From Ancylobacter vacuolatus (GTDB lineage: Bacteria > Pseudomonadota > Alphaproteobacteria > Rhizobiales > Xanthobacteraceae), in contig NZ_JAUSUH010000005.1 in NCBI RefSeq assembly GCF_030813595.1, positions 281,047 to 345,046 of the forward strand: a DNA stretch of 64,000 bases. Direction: 5' to 3'. Below, piece by piece: positions 1-9,226 of this stretch (the stretch's first letter is position 1; each line of letters opens with the position of its first letter). A program made the position numbers and the translations under genes. The notes beneath the pieces are model-generated. The model searched no databases, was not told the origin of the DNA, and saw only the letters and a program-made list of their open reading frames with translations.

Positions 1-636
1 GTCCACCGCCCGGTCGCCGGCGGCGACGCCGGGGGCGACGAGGTCCTGGCGCGGCACGGTCTGGCCTGGCGCCTCGCCCAGCACCCGGAGCATGTCGCGC
101 TCGCGGTCGGTGAGGCGCACCATCTCGCCCTCGCGGGTGAGTTCGCCGCGCGCCAGATGGAAGCTGAATGGGCCGAAGCGCACCGTCTCGATCGCCTGCG
201 CCGGCGGGGTGGCCGAGCGCTTGATGATGTTGCCGATCCGCAGCAGCAATTCGCGCGGCTCGAACGGCTTGGCGAGGTAGTCGTCGGCGCCGATCTCCAG
301 CCCCTGGATGCGGTCGCCCGGCTCGGAGCGGGCGGTGAGCATGAGGATCGGCACGGAAGAGGTTTCGCGCACCCCGCGGGCGAGGTCGAAGCCGGTCTCG
401 CCGGGCATCATCACGTCCAGAATCAGCAGGTCGAAGGTGAGGCCGGCGAGCCGGGCGCGGGCATCGGCGCCCGATTCCGCCGTGGTGACGCGGTAGCCAT
501 GCTCGCTGAGGAAGCGCGAGAGCAGATCGCGGATGCGGCGGTCGTCATCGACGATGAGCAGGTGGAAGGCGTCGTCGGCAGGCATGGTGCGGGCTTCCCT
601 TGCCGCCGCGACCGGGCTGTGGCGGGCGTCGAGCAT
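1..636 (-). CDS. petR: OmpR-family response regulator PetR (3' part beyond the window)
   Basis: Two-component response regulator that runs off the left edge. Reading leftward it gives a receiver domain with the acidic pocket LLIVDDD, phospho-acceptor context LLILDVMMPG and the conserved Lys in LAKPFEPREL, then the start of an OmpR-type winged helix with the motif REGEMVRLTDRE. I place the start at 636 because GGGGAGGA lies six bases before that ATG; an in-frame ATG at 585 has a weaker site. The gene begins 14 bases after the MarR-type gene, so the two form an operon. The same pair, petP-petR, is known from Rhodobacter capsulatus, where it affects cytochrome bc1 gene expression. The name rests on order and similarity only; no partner kinase is in view. 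Confidence 0.85.
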   Translation of the reverse strand, partial: MLDARHSPVAAAREARTMPADDAFHLLIVDDDRRIRDLLSRFLSEHGYRVTTAESGADARARLAGLTFDLLILDVMMPGETGFDLARGVRETSSVPILMLTARSEPGDRIQGLEIGADDYLAKPFEPRELLLRIGNIIKRSATPPAQAIETVRFGPFSFHLARGELTREGEMVRLTDRERDMLRVLGEAPGQTVPRQDLVAPGVAAGDRAVD

Positions 637-650
637 GGCGATCCTCCCCG

Positions 651-1235
651 TCAGCCGGCTGGCCGGCTGCGGGCGGCGCTGCGCGCCTCCACGGCCTGGT
701 CGGCGCGGGCGATCAGCTTCTCGGTCGGGCTGCGATCTTCCGGGTCGATCATGGCGACAAGAAAGCGGCGCACGACATCGCGTGCATCGCCACCGCTCTC
801 CTCCAGCGCCCGGCGCAGGCGGCGCGACTGGATGGCGACGAATTCCTGGGTCAGCGCCTCGCCCTTCGGCGTGAGGTAAAGCAGACGCTGGCGGCGGTCG
901 GAGGCGCCGGCGCGGCTGTCGATGAAGCCCTGGTCCACCAGCTCGCGCAGCACCCGGCCGAGGCTCTGCTTGGTGATGCGCAGAATGTCGAGCAGGTCGG
1001 TGACGCGCATGCCGGGATGGCGATTGACGAAATGCAGCACCCGGTGATGCGCCCGGCCGAAGCCGAAGCCGTGCAGGATCTCGTCGGGATCGCTGACGAA
1101 ATTGCGATAGGCGAAGAACAGAAGCTCGATCAGGTCGAGCATCGGTTCGCCTTCCGGGGCGGGGGACAGACGCGGGGCAGCCCCCGGCTCGCTCTTGCCG
1201 GTGCGCGCTGTCAGCGAGACATTTATGTCAGCCAT
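651..1235 (-). CDS. petP: MarR-family regulator PetP
   Basis: Winged-helix MarR regulator of 194 residues. The core starts near residue 32 (MLDLIELLFFAYRNF) and includes the HTH stretch VTDLLDILRITKQSLGRVL and the wing ASDRRQRLLYLTPKG. The first 31 residues are low-complexity. The start at 1235 has no clear Shine-Dalgarno, whereas an in-frame ATG at 1142 is preceded by GGAAGG, so the protein may be 31 residues shorter. It is followed 14 bases later by petR. Family knowledge: PetP binds DNA as a dimer; its ligand is unknown. Confidence 0.85.
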   Translation of the reverse strand: MADINVSLTARTGKSEPGAAPRLSPAPEGEPMLDLIELLFFAYRNFVSDPDEILHGFGFGRAHHRVLHFVNRHPGMRVTDLLDILRITKQSLGRVLRELVDQGFIDSRAGASDRRQRLLYLTPKGEALTQEFVAIQSRRLRRALEESGGDARDVVRRFLVAMIDPEDRSPTEKLIARADQAVEARSAARSRPAG

Positions 1236-1486
1236 GTTGACTTTTTTCGTTATGATCGTTACCCAGATGTCCCGTTCAACGAAAGGATCGTTCGGCTAGC
1301 CGCCCGATCCGCCTCGGAACAGGATAGAGTCGCGCTCGCTCTTACTGAGCCGCGACGATAACGGGACTTCGGCCGCGAGGCAAAGCGTTGCGCTCTCGCC
1401 TGACGGGCCGTAGCCACCATGCCGAAGGAACAGAAGGGCTCCGGCGCCTCCCATGGCGCGCTGGCGCCCCGGTTGGGAGACTTACC

Positions 1487-2377
1487 ATGGCGAGCGAACC
1501 TTTCGACAAACGCAGCGGCTGGATCTGGTATGACGGCGCCTTCGTGCCCTGGCAGGACGCGCAGGTCCATGTACTGACCCACGGGCTGCACTATGGCAGC
1601 TGCGTCTTCGAGGGCGAGCGCGCCTATGGCGGCGAGATCTTCAAGCTGGACGAGCACACGGCGCGGCTGAAGCACAGCGCCGAACTGCTCGACTTCGAGA
1701 TCCCCTATGGCACGGACGAGATCAACGCCGCCTGCCGCGAGCTGCTGGTGCGGCAGAAGCTGAATGACGCCTATCTGCGTCCCGTCGCCTGGCGCGGCTC
1801 GGACATGATGGGCGTCTCGGCCCAGCACAACCAGATCCACCTCGCCATCGCGGCGTGGGAATGGCCGAGCTATTTCGATCCGGCCCAGCGGCTCAAGGGC
1901 ATCCGCATCGGCATGGCGAAGTACCGCCGCCCCGACCCGATGACCGCGCCCTCGACCTCCAAGGCCGCCGGGCTCTATATGATCTGCACAATCTCCAAGC
2001 ACGCCGCCGAGCGCGAGGGCTTCGCCGACGCGCTGATGCTGGACTGGCGCGGGCGCGTCGCCGAATGCACCGGCGCCAATGTGTTCTTCGCCAAGGACGG
2101 CGTGATCCACACGCCTGAAGCCGACGCCTTCCTGAACGGCATCACCCGCCAGACGGTGATCGCGCTGGCCAAGCGGCGCGGCATTGAGGTGGTGGAACGG
2201 GCGATCATGCCGGAGGAACTGGCGAGCTTCGACGAGTGCTTCATCACCGGCACCGCCGCCGAGGTGACGCCGGTCGCCGAGATCGCCGGCCAGCACTTCC
2301 AGCCCGGCCCGGTCACCAAGACGCTGCTGGAGGACTACATGTCCGAAGTGCAGCCGAAGAAGGCCGAGGCGGCCTGA
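1487..2377 (+). CDS. ilvE: Branched-chain amino acid aminotransferase
   Basis: PLP-dependent fold-type IV transaminase of 296 residues, catalysing the last step of valine, leucine and isoleucine synthesis (2-oxo acid plus glutamate). Visible marks are the N-terminal HVLTHGLHYGSCVFEGERAY, the lysine-bearing STSKAAGLYM and the cofactor-loop region AECTGANVFF followed by LNGITRQTVI. The start at 1487 has GGGAGA upstream; the frame stays open further 5' but that part has no family similarity. It stands alone, divergent from petP. ilvD, another enzyme of the pathway, lies at 57-59 kb. Confidence 0.93.
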   Translation: MASEPFDKRSGWIWYDGAFVPWQDAQVHVLTHGLHYGSCVFEGERAYGGEIFKLDEHTARLKHSAELLDFEIPYGTDEINAACRELLVRQKLNDAYLRPVAWRGSDMMGVSAQHNQIHLAIAAWEWPSYFDPAQRLKGIRIGMAKYRRPDPMTAPSTSKAAGLYMICTISKHAAEREGFADALMLDWRGRVAECTGANVFFAKDGVIHTPEADAFLNGITRQTVIALAKRRGIEVVERAIMPEELASFDECFITGTAAEVTPVAEIAGQHFQPGPVTKTLLEDYMSEVQPKKAEAA

Positions 2378-2405
2378 GCCCGTTCGCCGATCCGCTTTTC
2401 AGATG

Positions 2406-2445
2406 AACGTTATGCCCGGCCTCGTGCCGGGCATTGACGTTTTTG
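2406..2445 (+). terminator. Probable intrinsic terminator of ilvE
   Basis: Perfect 9-base inverted repeat (2412-2420 with 2426-2434, loop CTCGT), extended by AACGT/ACGTT flanks and followed by a run of Ts. It begins about 30 bases after the ilvE stop. Confidence 0.6.
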
Positions 2446-2481
2446 GATGCGCGCAGCGCCGTTGTCGGGTTGGACGCCTGC

Positions 2482-2650
2482 GGCGGAGCGCTGCGCTGGG
2501 TCCCGGCGCAGCGCTCCGCCTTCAGCTCCGCTGGGCCAGGACAGGAAACTGTTCCGTCATCTCGGCCGCAGGGCGGAGAGCCGGGATCGCCTCCCGCTAT
2601 CGGCCAACGCTCCCGGATCGGCCTGCGGCCGTCCGGGATGACGGCGGCTG
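2482..2650. repeat. Palindromic intergenic elements downstream of ilvE
   Basis: Two further hairpins fill the gap between ilvE and moaE. One is a perfect 15-bp stem (2482-2496 with 2506-2520, 9-nt loop). The other pairs 2611-2623 with 2627-2638 around a TGC loop with one bulged base, and is followed by GATGACGGCGG. The second hairpin and its trailer recur in changed form near 29662-29700, so it is a dispersed REP-like element. Confidence 0.6.
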
Positions 2651-2666
2651 GCGGTCGGCCTCGGTG

Positions 2667-3125
2667 TCAGGCCCAGCGTTCCGCCGCCGTGTCGTCTTCG
2701 TCCTTGGCGGCGACCCAGCCTTTGCCGTCGTCGCGCTCTTCCATTTTCCAGAACGGCGCGCGTGTCTTCAGCCAGTCCATCAGGAATTCGGCCGCCTCGA
2801 AGGCGGCGGCGCGGTGGGCGGAGGCGGTGACGACGAGCACGATGTTGTCGCCCGGGACCATGCGGCCATAGCGGTGGATGACGGTGGCGCCGACCAGCGG
2901 CCAGCGGGCGCGGGCCTGTTCCACCAGCCGGCCGATCTCCTCTTCCGCCATGCCGGGATAATGCTCCAGCGTCAGGGCGATGAGCGGCGCGCCGCCGGGC
3001 GCGTCCTGCGCGCGGCACAGGCCGGCGAAGGTGACGAGCGCGCCGATGTCGGTGCGCCCGCGCGCGAGGGCGGCGGCCTCGGCGGCGGCGTCGAAATCCT
3101 GCGCCTGTATGCGGACGGTGAACAT
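2667..3125 (-). CDS. moaE: Molybdopterin synthase catalytic subunit MoaE
   Basis: Large subunit of molybdopterin synthase (152 residues), which transfers sulfur from thiocarboxylated MoaD onto precursor Z (cPMP) to make molybdopterin. The family core is clear: GALVTFAGLCR, LEHYPGMAEEEI, HRYGRMVPGDNIVLV and the active-site lysines in MDWLKTRAPFWKME. The C-terminus is a hydrophilic tail. Start at 3125 follows GGGAGGGCGGAG. It lies 15 bases after moaD in a pgsA-moaD-moaE unit. Confidence 0.94.
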   Translation of the reverse strand: MFTVRIQAQDFDAAAEAAALARGRTDIGALVTFAGLCRAQDAPGGAPLIALTLEHYPGMAEEEIGRLVEQARARWPLVGATVIHRYGRMVPGDNIVLVVTASAHRAAAFEAAEFLMDWLKTRAPFWKMEERDDGKGWVAAKDEDDTAAERWA

Positions 3126-3140
3126 CTCCGCCCTCCCGGT

Positions 3141-3392
3141 TCAGCCGCCCGTCATGGGCGGGAAGAAGGCAATCTCGCGCGCGGCACCGAGCGGCGTGTC
3201 CGGCTTGGCGTGCCGCCGGTCGAGCGCCGCCCGCACGATACGCGGATTCTCGAAGGCGTGGGCATAGCCCTCGCCGCGCGTGCCGAGGAAGGCGGCAAGC
3301 TCGGCTACGGTGGCGACGCCCTGCGGCAGTTCGATCTCCTCCGCCTCGATCCCGATACGCTCGCGCACCCAGGCGAAATACAGCACCTTCAC
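3141..3392 (-). CDS. moaD: Molybdopterin synthase sulfur carrier MoaD
   Basis: Ubiquitin-fold sulfur carrier, 83 residues, ending in the diagnostic Gly-Gly (PPMTGG) whose terminal carboxylate is adenylated by MoeB and thiolated. The start is a GTG at 3392 overlapping the pgsA stop as GTGA, which suggests translational coupling. It sits directly upstream of moaE, its partner subunit. Confidence 0.93.
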   Translation of the reverse strand: MKVLYFAWVRERIGIEAEEIELPQGVATVAELAAFLGTRGEGYAHAFENPRIVRAALDRRHAKPDTPLGAAREIAFFPPMTGG

Positions 3393-4030
3393 GCGTCATC
3401 CCCGATCAGATGGCGGGCGCCGGCGCGGAAATAGTCCCAGCCGGTATAGAGCGTCAGCAGCGCCGCGATCCACAACAGGCCGATGCCGAACAGCGTGATG
3501 CCCGGTACCAGAAGATCGGCCGCCGGCCCGGCCAGCAGCACGCCCACGGCGACGAGCTGGGCGGTGGTCTTCCATTTGGCGAGGCGGGTGACGGGGACGC
3601 TGACCCGCAGCTCGGCGAGAAATTCACGCAGGCCGGAAACGAGGATCTCGCGGCACAGAATCACCAGCGCCGCCCAGAGCGACCAGCCGCGAATGGTGCC
3701 GTCCGAGGCCAGCATCAGTAGCGAGGCGGACACCAGCAGCTTGTCGGCGATCGGGTCCAGCATGCGGCCGATGGCCGATTGCTGCTGCCAGGCGCGGGCG
3801 AGGTAGCCGTCGAAGAAATCGGTGACGGCGGCGACGACATAGATGACCACCGCCACCCAGCGCAGCCAGACGCCGCCTTCCAATATGTCGGACCAGAACA
3901 GGCAGGCCGCCACCAGCGGCACCGCCACGCAGCGGCCATAGGTGAGCAGATTGGGCAAAGACAAGGCGTGACCGCGAGTCACCTTGGTCGGCTCCCGTGC
4001 TGTCTGCGGGTTTGATGCAACATCGACCAT
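3389..4030 (-). CDS. pgsA: CDP-diacylglycerol--glycerol-3-phosphate 3-phosphatidyltransferase
   Basis: Integral membrane enzyme of 213 residues that makes phosphatidylglycerol phosphate from CDP-diacylglycerol and glycerol 3-phosphate. The CDP-alcohol phosphotransferase signature is complete: D-G-x2-A-R-x8-G-x3-D-x3-D in DGYLARAWQQQSAIG continuing RMLDPIAD. About five to six hydrophobic segments flank it. The N-terminal 20 residues are polar. It is first in an operon with moaD and moaE, a common alphaproteobacterial order; uvrC lies upstream on the same strand. Confidence 0.93.
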   Translation of the reverse strand: MVDVASNPQTAREPTKVTRGHALSLPNLLTYGRCVAVPLVAACLFWSDILEGGVWLRWVAVVIYVVAAVTDFFDGYLARAWQQQSAIGRMLDPIADKLLVSASLLMLASDGTIRGWSLWAALVILCREILVSGLREFLAELRVSVPVTRLAKWKTTAQLVAVGVLLAGPAADLLVPGITLFGIGLLWIAALLTLYTGWDYFRAGARHLIGDDA

Positions 4031-4173
4031 AGTGCGCCGGCTCCCTCACAGGCAGGTAAACACGCGAGCCGGCTACGTCAATTGCGTGGCGGCCATTGCT
4101 TTGCCTGCCGTGGCGCTTTCACGATGCGGCAGGGCTGTGGCCATCGCATGACGGGAATGGCCGGACAGGCGCT

Positions 4174-6279
4174 TCATGTGGCTTTCGCATGAAAGAAGTC
4201 ATAAACCGCCCGCGCCATCGCCGCGTTCACCCCCGGCACACCCTCAAGATCGGCGAGCGAGGCACGCTCGATCGCCTTCAATGTACCGAAATGGTGCAGC
4301 AGCGCGCGTTTACGAGTGGGGCCGATGCCGGGAATTTCCTGCAGGCCGGCCTGGGTGATGTCCTTCTTGCGGCGGGCGCGGTGCGAGCCGATGGCGAAGC
4401 GGTGCGCCTCGTCGCGCAGGCGCTGCACGAAGTAGAGCACCGGGTCGCGCGGCTCCAGCCGGAAGGGCTCGCGGCCATCGGCATAGAAGGTCTCGCGGCC
4501 GGCATCGCGGTCCGGGCCCTTGGCGACGCCGACCATCGGCACGTCGGTGACTCCAAGCCCGGCCAGGGTTTCGCGCGCGGCCTTCAGCTGGCCGGGGCCA
4601 CCATCGATCAGCAGCAGGTCCGGCCAGGCCGAGGAGGCGGCGGAGGCTTCCTCGCCCTCGCCCGGTTGGGGGGAGGGGGCAATGACCAAAGCCTGCTCCT
4701 CACCCGATGCCTGCCCCTCAGCCGATAGCTGCGCCGTCGACGTCTCCCCGTCGGTGACTGGTGAGGCGCCGGCCCGTGGATTCTCCTTCAGCAGGCGGGA
4801 GAAGCGGCGGGTCAGCACCTCGCGCATCATGCCGTAATCGTCGCCGGGAGTGAGTTCGGTCGAGCGGATGTTGAACTTGCGGTACTGGCTCTTGGCGAAG
4901 CCCTCGGGCCCGGCCACGATCATGCCGCCCACCGCATTGCTGCCCATGATGTGGCTGTTGTCATAGACCTCGATCCGCCGGGGCGGCGCCTTGAGGGCGA
5001 AGGCGCGGGCGAGTTCTTCCAGCAGCCGGGCCTGGCTGGCACTCTCGGCCAGCTTGCGGCCCAGCGCCTCGCGGGCGTTCTGCAAGGCGTGCTCGACCAG
5101 TTCGCGCTTCTCGCCGCGCTTGGGTGCCGCGACCTCCACCCGGTGGCCGGCGCGGGTGGAGAGCGCTTCCTCCAGCAGTTCGCGCTCGGCAATGTCGTGG
5201 CTGATCAGCACGAGGCGCGGGCAGGGCTTGTCCTCGTAGAACTGGGCCAAGAACGATTCCAGCACCTCGCCGATCTCCAGCGTGCGGTCGGCGCGGGGAT
5301 AGAGCGCGTGGTTGCCCCAGTTCTGGCCGGTGCGGAAGAAGAACACCTGCACGCAGGTCGCGCCCCCCTCCTGGTGGATGGCGAACACATCCGCCTCTTC
5401 CACCGAGCGCGGATTTATACCCTGCGTGCCCTGCACGGCGGAAAGCGCGGCGAGGCGGTCGCGCAGGGCGGCGGCGCGCTCGAATTCCAGCTCGTGCGAG
5501 GCGATCTCCATCTCGCGCGCCAGCTGTTCCTTCACCGCCTTGCTGCGGCCGGAGAGGAAGTCGCGCGCCTCGCTCACATATTCGGCATAGTCGGTGTGGT
5601 TCACCTCGCCGGTGCAGGGGCCGGCGCAGCGCTTGATCTGGAACAGCAGGCAGGGGCGGGTGCGGGCCTCGTAGAAGCTGTCGGAGCAGGAGCGCACCAG
5701 GAACGCCTTCTGCAGCGCGTTGATCGTGCGGTTCACCGCCCAGACCGAGGCGAAGGGGCCGTAATAATCGCCCGGCCGGTTGCGGGCGCCGCGGTGCTTG
5801 GTGATCTGCGGCGACACATGATCCTTGGTGATGAGGATATAGGGAAACGACTTGTCGTCGCGCAGCAGCACGTTGAAGCGCGGGCGCAGCTGCTTGATGA
5901 AGTTGGCCTCCAGCAGCAGTGCTTCGGTCTCGGTGCCGGTGGAGACGAACTCCATCTCCATGGTGGCCGCCACCATCCGCATGATGCGGGCGGTCAGCCC
6001 CGTGGGGCGGGTATAGGCGACGATGCGGCGCTTGATGCTCTTGGCCTTGCCGACATAGAGCACCGCCCCGTCCGCGCCGATCATGCGGTAAACGCCGGGC
6101 CCGTTCGGCGCGTGCTTGAGGGCGCGCGCGATGGCGGCGCGGCCCATGGCGACGGAGCCCGGCGCGGGCTCGGCCTCCTCGGCAAGGTCGGCAATGAGGG
6201 CCTCGTCCTGGTCAAGCTCGGCGATGTCGGCATCGTCGGCGTCGAGGTCGGGCATGTCGCGGGTCGGTCGGGCAATCAT
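4174..6279 (-). CDS. uvrC: Excinuclease ABC subunit C with an internal low-complexity insert
   Basis: Dual-incision nuclease of nucleotide excision repair, 701 residues. In order: acidic N-terminal extension (about 1-55); GIY-YIG domain ([20 protein letters not shown]); UVR motif ([13 protein letters not shown]) for UvrB contact; RNase H-like nuclease with [15 protein letters not shown] and [12 protein letters not shown]-terminal helix-hairpin-helix pair ([31 protein letters not shown]). Residues about 497-549 are a Ser/Glu/Gln-rich stretch inserted between the conserved [12 protein letters not shown] and [10 protein letters not shown], where relatives usually have a short linker. Part of it reads SPQPGEGEE, as expected if a palindromic repeat inserted in frame. 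uvrB is 10 kb away on the other strand. Confidence 0.95.
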   Translation of the reverse strand: MIARPTRDMPDLDADDADIAELDQDEALIADLAEEAEPAPGSVAMGRAAIARALKHAPNGPGVYRMIGADGAVLYVGKAKSIKRRIVAYTRPTGLTARIMRMVAATMEMEFVSTGTETEALLLEANFIKQLRPRFNVLLRDDKSFPYILITKDHVSPQITKHRGARNRPGDYYGPFASVWAVNRTINALQKAFLVRSCSDSFYEARTRPCLLFQIKRCAGPCTGEVNHTDYAEYVSEARDFLSGRSKAVKEQLAREMEIASHELEFERAAALRDRLAALSAVQGTQGINPRSVEEADVFAIHQEGGATCVQVFFFRTGQNWGNHALYPRADRTLEIGEVLESFLAQFYEDKPCPRLVLISHDIAERELLEEALSTRAGHRVEVAAPKRGEKRELVEHALQNAREALGRKLAESASQARLLEELARAFALKAPPRRIEVYDNSHIMGSNAVGGMIVAGPEGFAKSQYRKFNIRSTELTPGDDYGMMREVLTRRFSRLLKENPRAGASPVTDGETSTAQLSAEGQASGEEQALVIAPSPQPGEGEEASAASSAWPDLLLIDGGPGQLKAARETLAGLGVTDVPMVGVAKGPDRDAGRETFYADGREPFRLEPRDPVLYFVQRLRDEAHRFAIGSHRARRKKDITQAGLQEIPGIGPTRKRALLHHFGTLKAIERASLADLEGVPGVNAAMARAVYDFFHAKAT

Positions 6280-6441
6280 GAGTCCCTAGATACGTATTTG
6301 CGCCCCCGGCGAACAGGGGGCGGAGCGTTTCGAGGCGCGTCTTCCCGCTACGGCACAGGGCACGAAAATGCATCGGGCGTCGGAAGGCCATGCGCCCGCA
6401 GCCGGTGTCAGCGGCGGCAAAAGGGTCTAAGGGAGCCCATC

Positions 6442-7377
6442 ATGACCCGTTCCGGCGATGCCGTTTCCCACCCGCCCTTTCCCCTGGCCGGCTACGCCTT
6501 CGGCGCCGCCGGGGCGATGTTGTTCGCCTCCAAGGGCATCATCATCAAGCTCGCCTATGCCGAGGGCATCGACCCGGAGACGCTTCTGGCGCTGCGCATG
6601 GCGTTCTCGCTGCCGTTCTATCTCGCGGTCGGCGCCTTCGCGCTGCTGCGGCTGCGCGGCATGGGTGAGCCTTTGCCGAGCGGCCGGCTGGTGGTGCAGT
6701 CCATGCTGGTGGGCGCGCTGGGCTACTGGTTGGCCAGCTATCTCGATTTCGCCGGGCTGCAATACACATCCGCCTCGTTCAGTCGGCTGATCCTCTTCAC
6801 CTATCCGATCTATGTCGCGCTGTTCGGCGCGCTGCTGTTCGGCCAGCCGATCCGGCCGAAGGCGATGCTGGCCTTCGCGCTCGCCTATGGCGGGCTGGCG
6901 CTGATCTTCCTGCAGAATGTCACCGCCATGGGCTCGGACGTGGTGAAGGGTTCCGTGCTGGTGACGCTGGCGGCGATCTCCTTCGCGCTCTACCAGCTCT
7001 GCGCCCGCTCGCTGCTGCAGCGGGTCGGCTCGGCCCTGTTCACCTGCATCGCCATGATCTCGGCCTCGATCATGGCGATCGGCCAGTTCGCGGTGTTGCG
7101 GCCGGTCGAGGCGCTGATGGTGTCGCCGCATGGGCTGATGCTGGCGGTCAGCGTGGCGATCGGCGCCACCGTGCTGCCGACCTTCCTGATGAACGCAGCG
7201 CTCAAGCGCATTTCGGCGCAGGCCAATTCGATGATCAGCACGGTGAGCCCGGTGGCCACCATGGTGCTGGCGGTGATTTTTCTCGGCGAGAGCGCCAGCC
7301 CGGCCGAGCTCGCCGGCGCGGTGCTGGTCATGGCCAGTATCGGCTGGTTCACGCTGAGCGACGCAAGACGCCGCTGA
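6442..7377 (+). CDS. EamA/DMT-family transporter
   Basis: Inner-membrane permease of 311 residues with ten predicted hydrophobic segments arranged as two EamA repeats. The first begins at GYAFGAAGAMLFASKGIIIK and the second near GSVLVTLAAISFALYQL. A C-terminal motif typical of these exporters, TVSPVATMVLAVIFLGE, is present. Substrate cannot be told; relatives export amino acids or metabolites. The start at 6442 follows AAGGGAGC; the open frame reaches far upstream but that part is antisense to uvrC. It is monocistronic and divergent from uvrC. Confidence 0.85.
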   Translation: MTRSGDAVSHPPFPLAGYAFGAAGAMLFASKGIIIKLAYAEGIDPETLLALRMAFSLPFYLAVGAFALLRLRGMGEPLPSGRLVVQSMLVGALGYWLASYLDFAGLQYTSASFSRLILFTYPIYVALFGALLFGQPIRPKAMLAFALAYGGLALIFLQNVTAMGSDVVKGSVLVTLAAISFALYQLCARSLLQRVGSALFTCIAMISASIMAIGQFAVLRPVEALMVSPHGLMLAVSVAIGATVLPTFLMNAALKRISAQANSMISTVSPVATMVLAVIFLGESASPAELAGAVLVMASIGWFTLSDARRR

Positions 7378-7412
7378 GCGCTGCCGCCGCTGAGTGCCGC
7401 CGGCGCGCAGGT

Positions 7413-8222
7413 TCAGTCGTCTTCCACGTCCGGCGTGCGCCAGGCGAGGTGCTGCCCGCCATCGACCGCGATCATCTGCCCGGTGACGCTGGCGGCGCGG
7501 GCGAGATAGGCGACCGTGTCGGCGATCTCCTCCGGGCTCGGGCCGCGCCCGAGCAGCACCGAGGCGGACTGGCGGGCGAAGGCGCCGTCATCCTGCCGGC
7601 CATTGGCCAGCGTCGGGCCCGGGCCGACCGCATTGACCCGCACGCGCGGCGCCAGCGCCTGCGCCAGCATCCTTGTGGCGGCCCACAGCGCCTCCTTGGT
7701 CACACTGTAGGAGAAATAGGCCGGGGTCGGCTTCAGCACGCGCTGGTCGATGAGGTTGACGATCGCCCCCGGCACGCCCTCCGGCAGCTGCGCGGCGAAG
7801 GCGCGGGCGAGCTGCACCGGCGCACGCAGATTGACCGCCATGTGCCGCTCCCACACGCCGAGATCGAGCGCTGCCACGCTGTCGGGATGGAATTCCGAGG
7901 CGTTGTTGACCAGCAGGGCAAGCGGCCCCAGCGCCGCCACGGCGGCCGGGACGACGCCGTCCACCGCCTCGGCCTCGGCGAGCTCGGCGACGATGATGGC
8001 CGCGCGTGCTCCCGCCTCCCGGATCGCCGCGGCGGTCTCCTTCGCCGCGGGGCCGGGCCGGCGCACATGCAGGGCGATGTCGTATCCCTCACGGGCGAGG
8101 CGCAGGCTGATGGCGCGGCCGATCCGCACCGCGCCACCGGTGACGAGGGCGACGGGGCGGGTGACAGCGGGCGTGAGCGTGCGGGACGTGTCGGGGCCGG
8201 GCGGCGAGGGGGGAGGGGTCAT
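7413..8222 (-). CDS. SDR-family oxidoreductase, FolM/pteridine-reductase-like
   Basis: Short-chain dehydrogenase of 269 residues with a Rossmann fold. The cofactor motif VTGGAVRIGRAI has an Arg where classical SDRs have Gly, as in pteridine reductases (TGxxxRxG) that use NADPH. NNASEFHPDS and the catalytic YSVTKEAL follow; NAVGPGPTL and the C-terminal VTGQMIAVDGGQHLAW complete the fold. By these motifs it may act as a dihydromonapterin or dihydrofolate reductase, but this is inferred. The first 20 residues are Pro-rich and the true start could lie slightly inside. No folate genes are adjacent. Confidence 0.8.
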   Translation of the reverse strand: MTPPPSPPGPDTSRTLTPAVTRPVALVTGGAVRIGRAISLRLAREGYDIALHVRRPGPAAKETAAAIREAGARAAIIVAELAEAEAVDGVVPAAVAALGPLALLVNNASEFHPDSVAALDLGVWERHMAVNLRAPVQLARAFAAQLPEGVPGAIVNLIDQRVLKPTPAYFSYSVTKEALWAATRMLAQALAPRVRVNAVGPGPTLANGRQDDGAFARQSASVLLGRGPSPEEIADTVAYLARAASVTGQMIAVDGGQHLAWRTPDVEDD

Positions 8223-8584
8223 CAGATTTGAGGCGCTGCATTGGAAGGGCGGCGGGCAAGGGACGGCTTCGCCGCCCGGCTGACAATACGCTGCGCAACG
8301 GTGCGCGGATGAGGATGCCGGCGCGGATCGGGTAATTTCGTGCCGGCGTTCACGGCCACCTTTTTAGCGGGGCAATGGCCGGCGGGCCATCTCTGCCTGA
8401 TGTGCCGCCGGATCTGTGATCGGTATTCAAGTATACATGAAGGTTACGTTTCATTAAGTATAATATAGCCTTTCGGCATTCGACATTATTTCGGCCGCAC
8501 CTTTCTGGAATCGTCGGACTTATCTCAGCGACGGCGATGTCTTTTCGCCGGCTGGCAGGCTGAGCCAGGATCCAGGAGACGATC
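8223..8584. promoter_or_regulatory. Intergenic promoter region of the first porin gene
   Basis: A 362-base gap between the divergent SDR and porin genes. The half near the porin is markedly AT-richer and holds a perfect TATAAT at 8459-8464 inside TTAAGTATAATATAGCC, about 120 bases before the start codon, which would give a long leader. No convincing -35 box was found. The other half is GC-rich with nothing recognisable. Confidence 0.35.
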
Positions 8585-9226
8585 ATGAAGAACAGCATCC
8601 GCGCAGGCCGCATTCGTGCAGGTCGCATTCTCGGCGGTCTCGGGCTTGTGGCCCTGATGGCCGTTCCCGCCGCTGCGGCGGATATGTCCTACCCGGCCCC
8701 GGCGGGGGGCGCCTATGCGCCGGCGCCGGCGTTCACCTGGACCGGCTTCTATCTCGGCGCCAATGCCGGCTATGGCTGGGGCACGGCGGATGGCTCGCCT
8801 GATATTGACGGTTTCCTCGGCGGCCTGCAGGCCGGCTACAACTGGCAGGGCAGCGGCCCGCTGGTGCTCGGCGTCGAGACCGACATCCAATATGCAGACC
8901 TGTCGAGCTCGGCCTTCACGCTGGACTATTTCGGCACGGTGCGGGCGCGCCTCGGCTTCGCCTTCGACCAGTTCCTGGTCTATGGCACCGGCGGCCTGGC
9001 CTATGGCGGCGGCAGCTATGAGCTGCTCGGCCTTTCCAATGACCGCAACCATATCGGCTGGACCATCGGCGCCGGCGCCGAATACGCCATCGGCGGCAAT
9101 TGGAGCGTCAAGGGCGAGTATCTCTATATCGACCTCGGCGAGGAGACTTATGCGAGCTATTTCGGCCCGCGCGATGTCGGCATGAGCGCGAATGTGGTGC
9201 GCGCCGGCGTGAATTACCGCTTCTGA
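8585..9226 (+). CDS. Outer membrane beta-barrel porin, Omp25/RopB type (copy 1)
   Basis: Exported outer-membrane protein of 213 residues. A signal peptide ends at AVPAAAA/DMSYPAP. The mature part is an eight-strand OmpA-like barrel with family marks FTWTGFYLGANAGYGWG, LDYFGTVRARLGFAF, SVKGEYLYIDLG and a C-terminal aromatic (VNYRF) for BAM recognition. The start has CAGGAGA upstream. A paralogue follows 355 bases later. Family knowledge: Omp25/RopB proteins are abundant envelope proteins in Brucella and rhizobia. Confidence 0.88.
   Translation: MKNSIRAGRIRAGRILGGLGLVALMAVPAAAADMSYPAPAGGAYAPAPAFTWTGFYLGANAGYGWGTADGSPDIDGFLGGLQAGYNWQGSGPLVLGVETDIQYADLSSSAFTLDYFGTVRARLGFAFDQFLVYGTGGLAYGGGSYELLGLSNDRNHIGWTIGAGAEYAIGGNWSVKGEYLYIDLGEETYASYFGPRDVGMSANVVRAGVNYRF

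Noticed and set aside
4951..6441. Upstream extension of the EamA transporter frame
   Set aside because: It is antisense to uvrC; similarity and the ribosome site both put the start at 6442.
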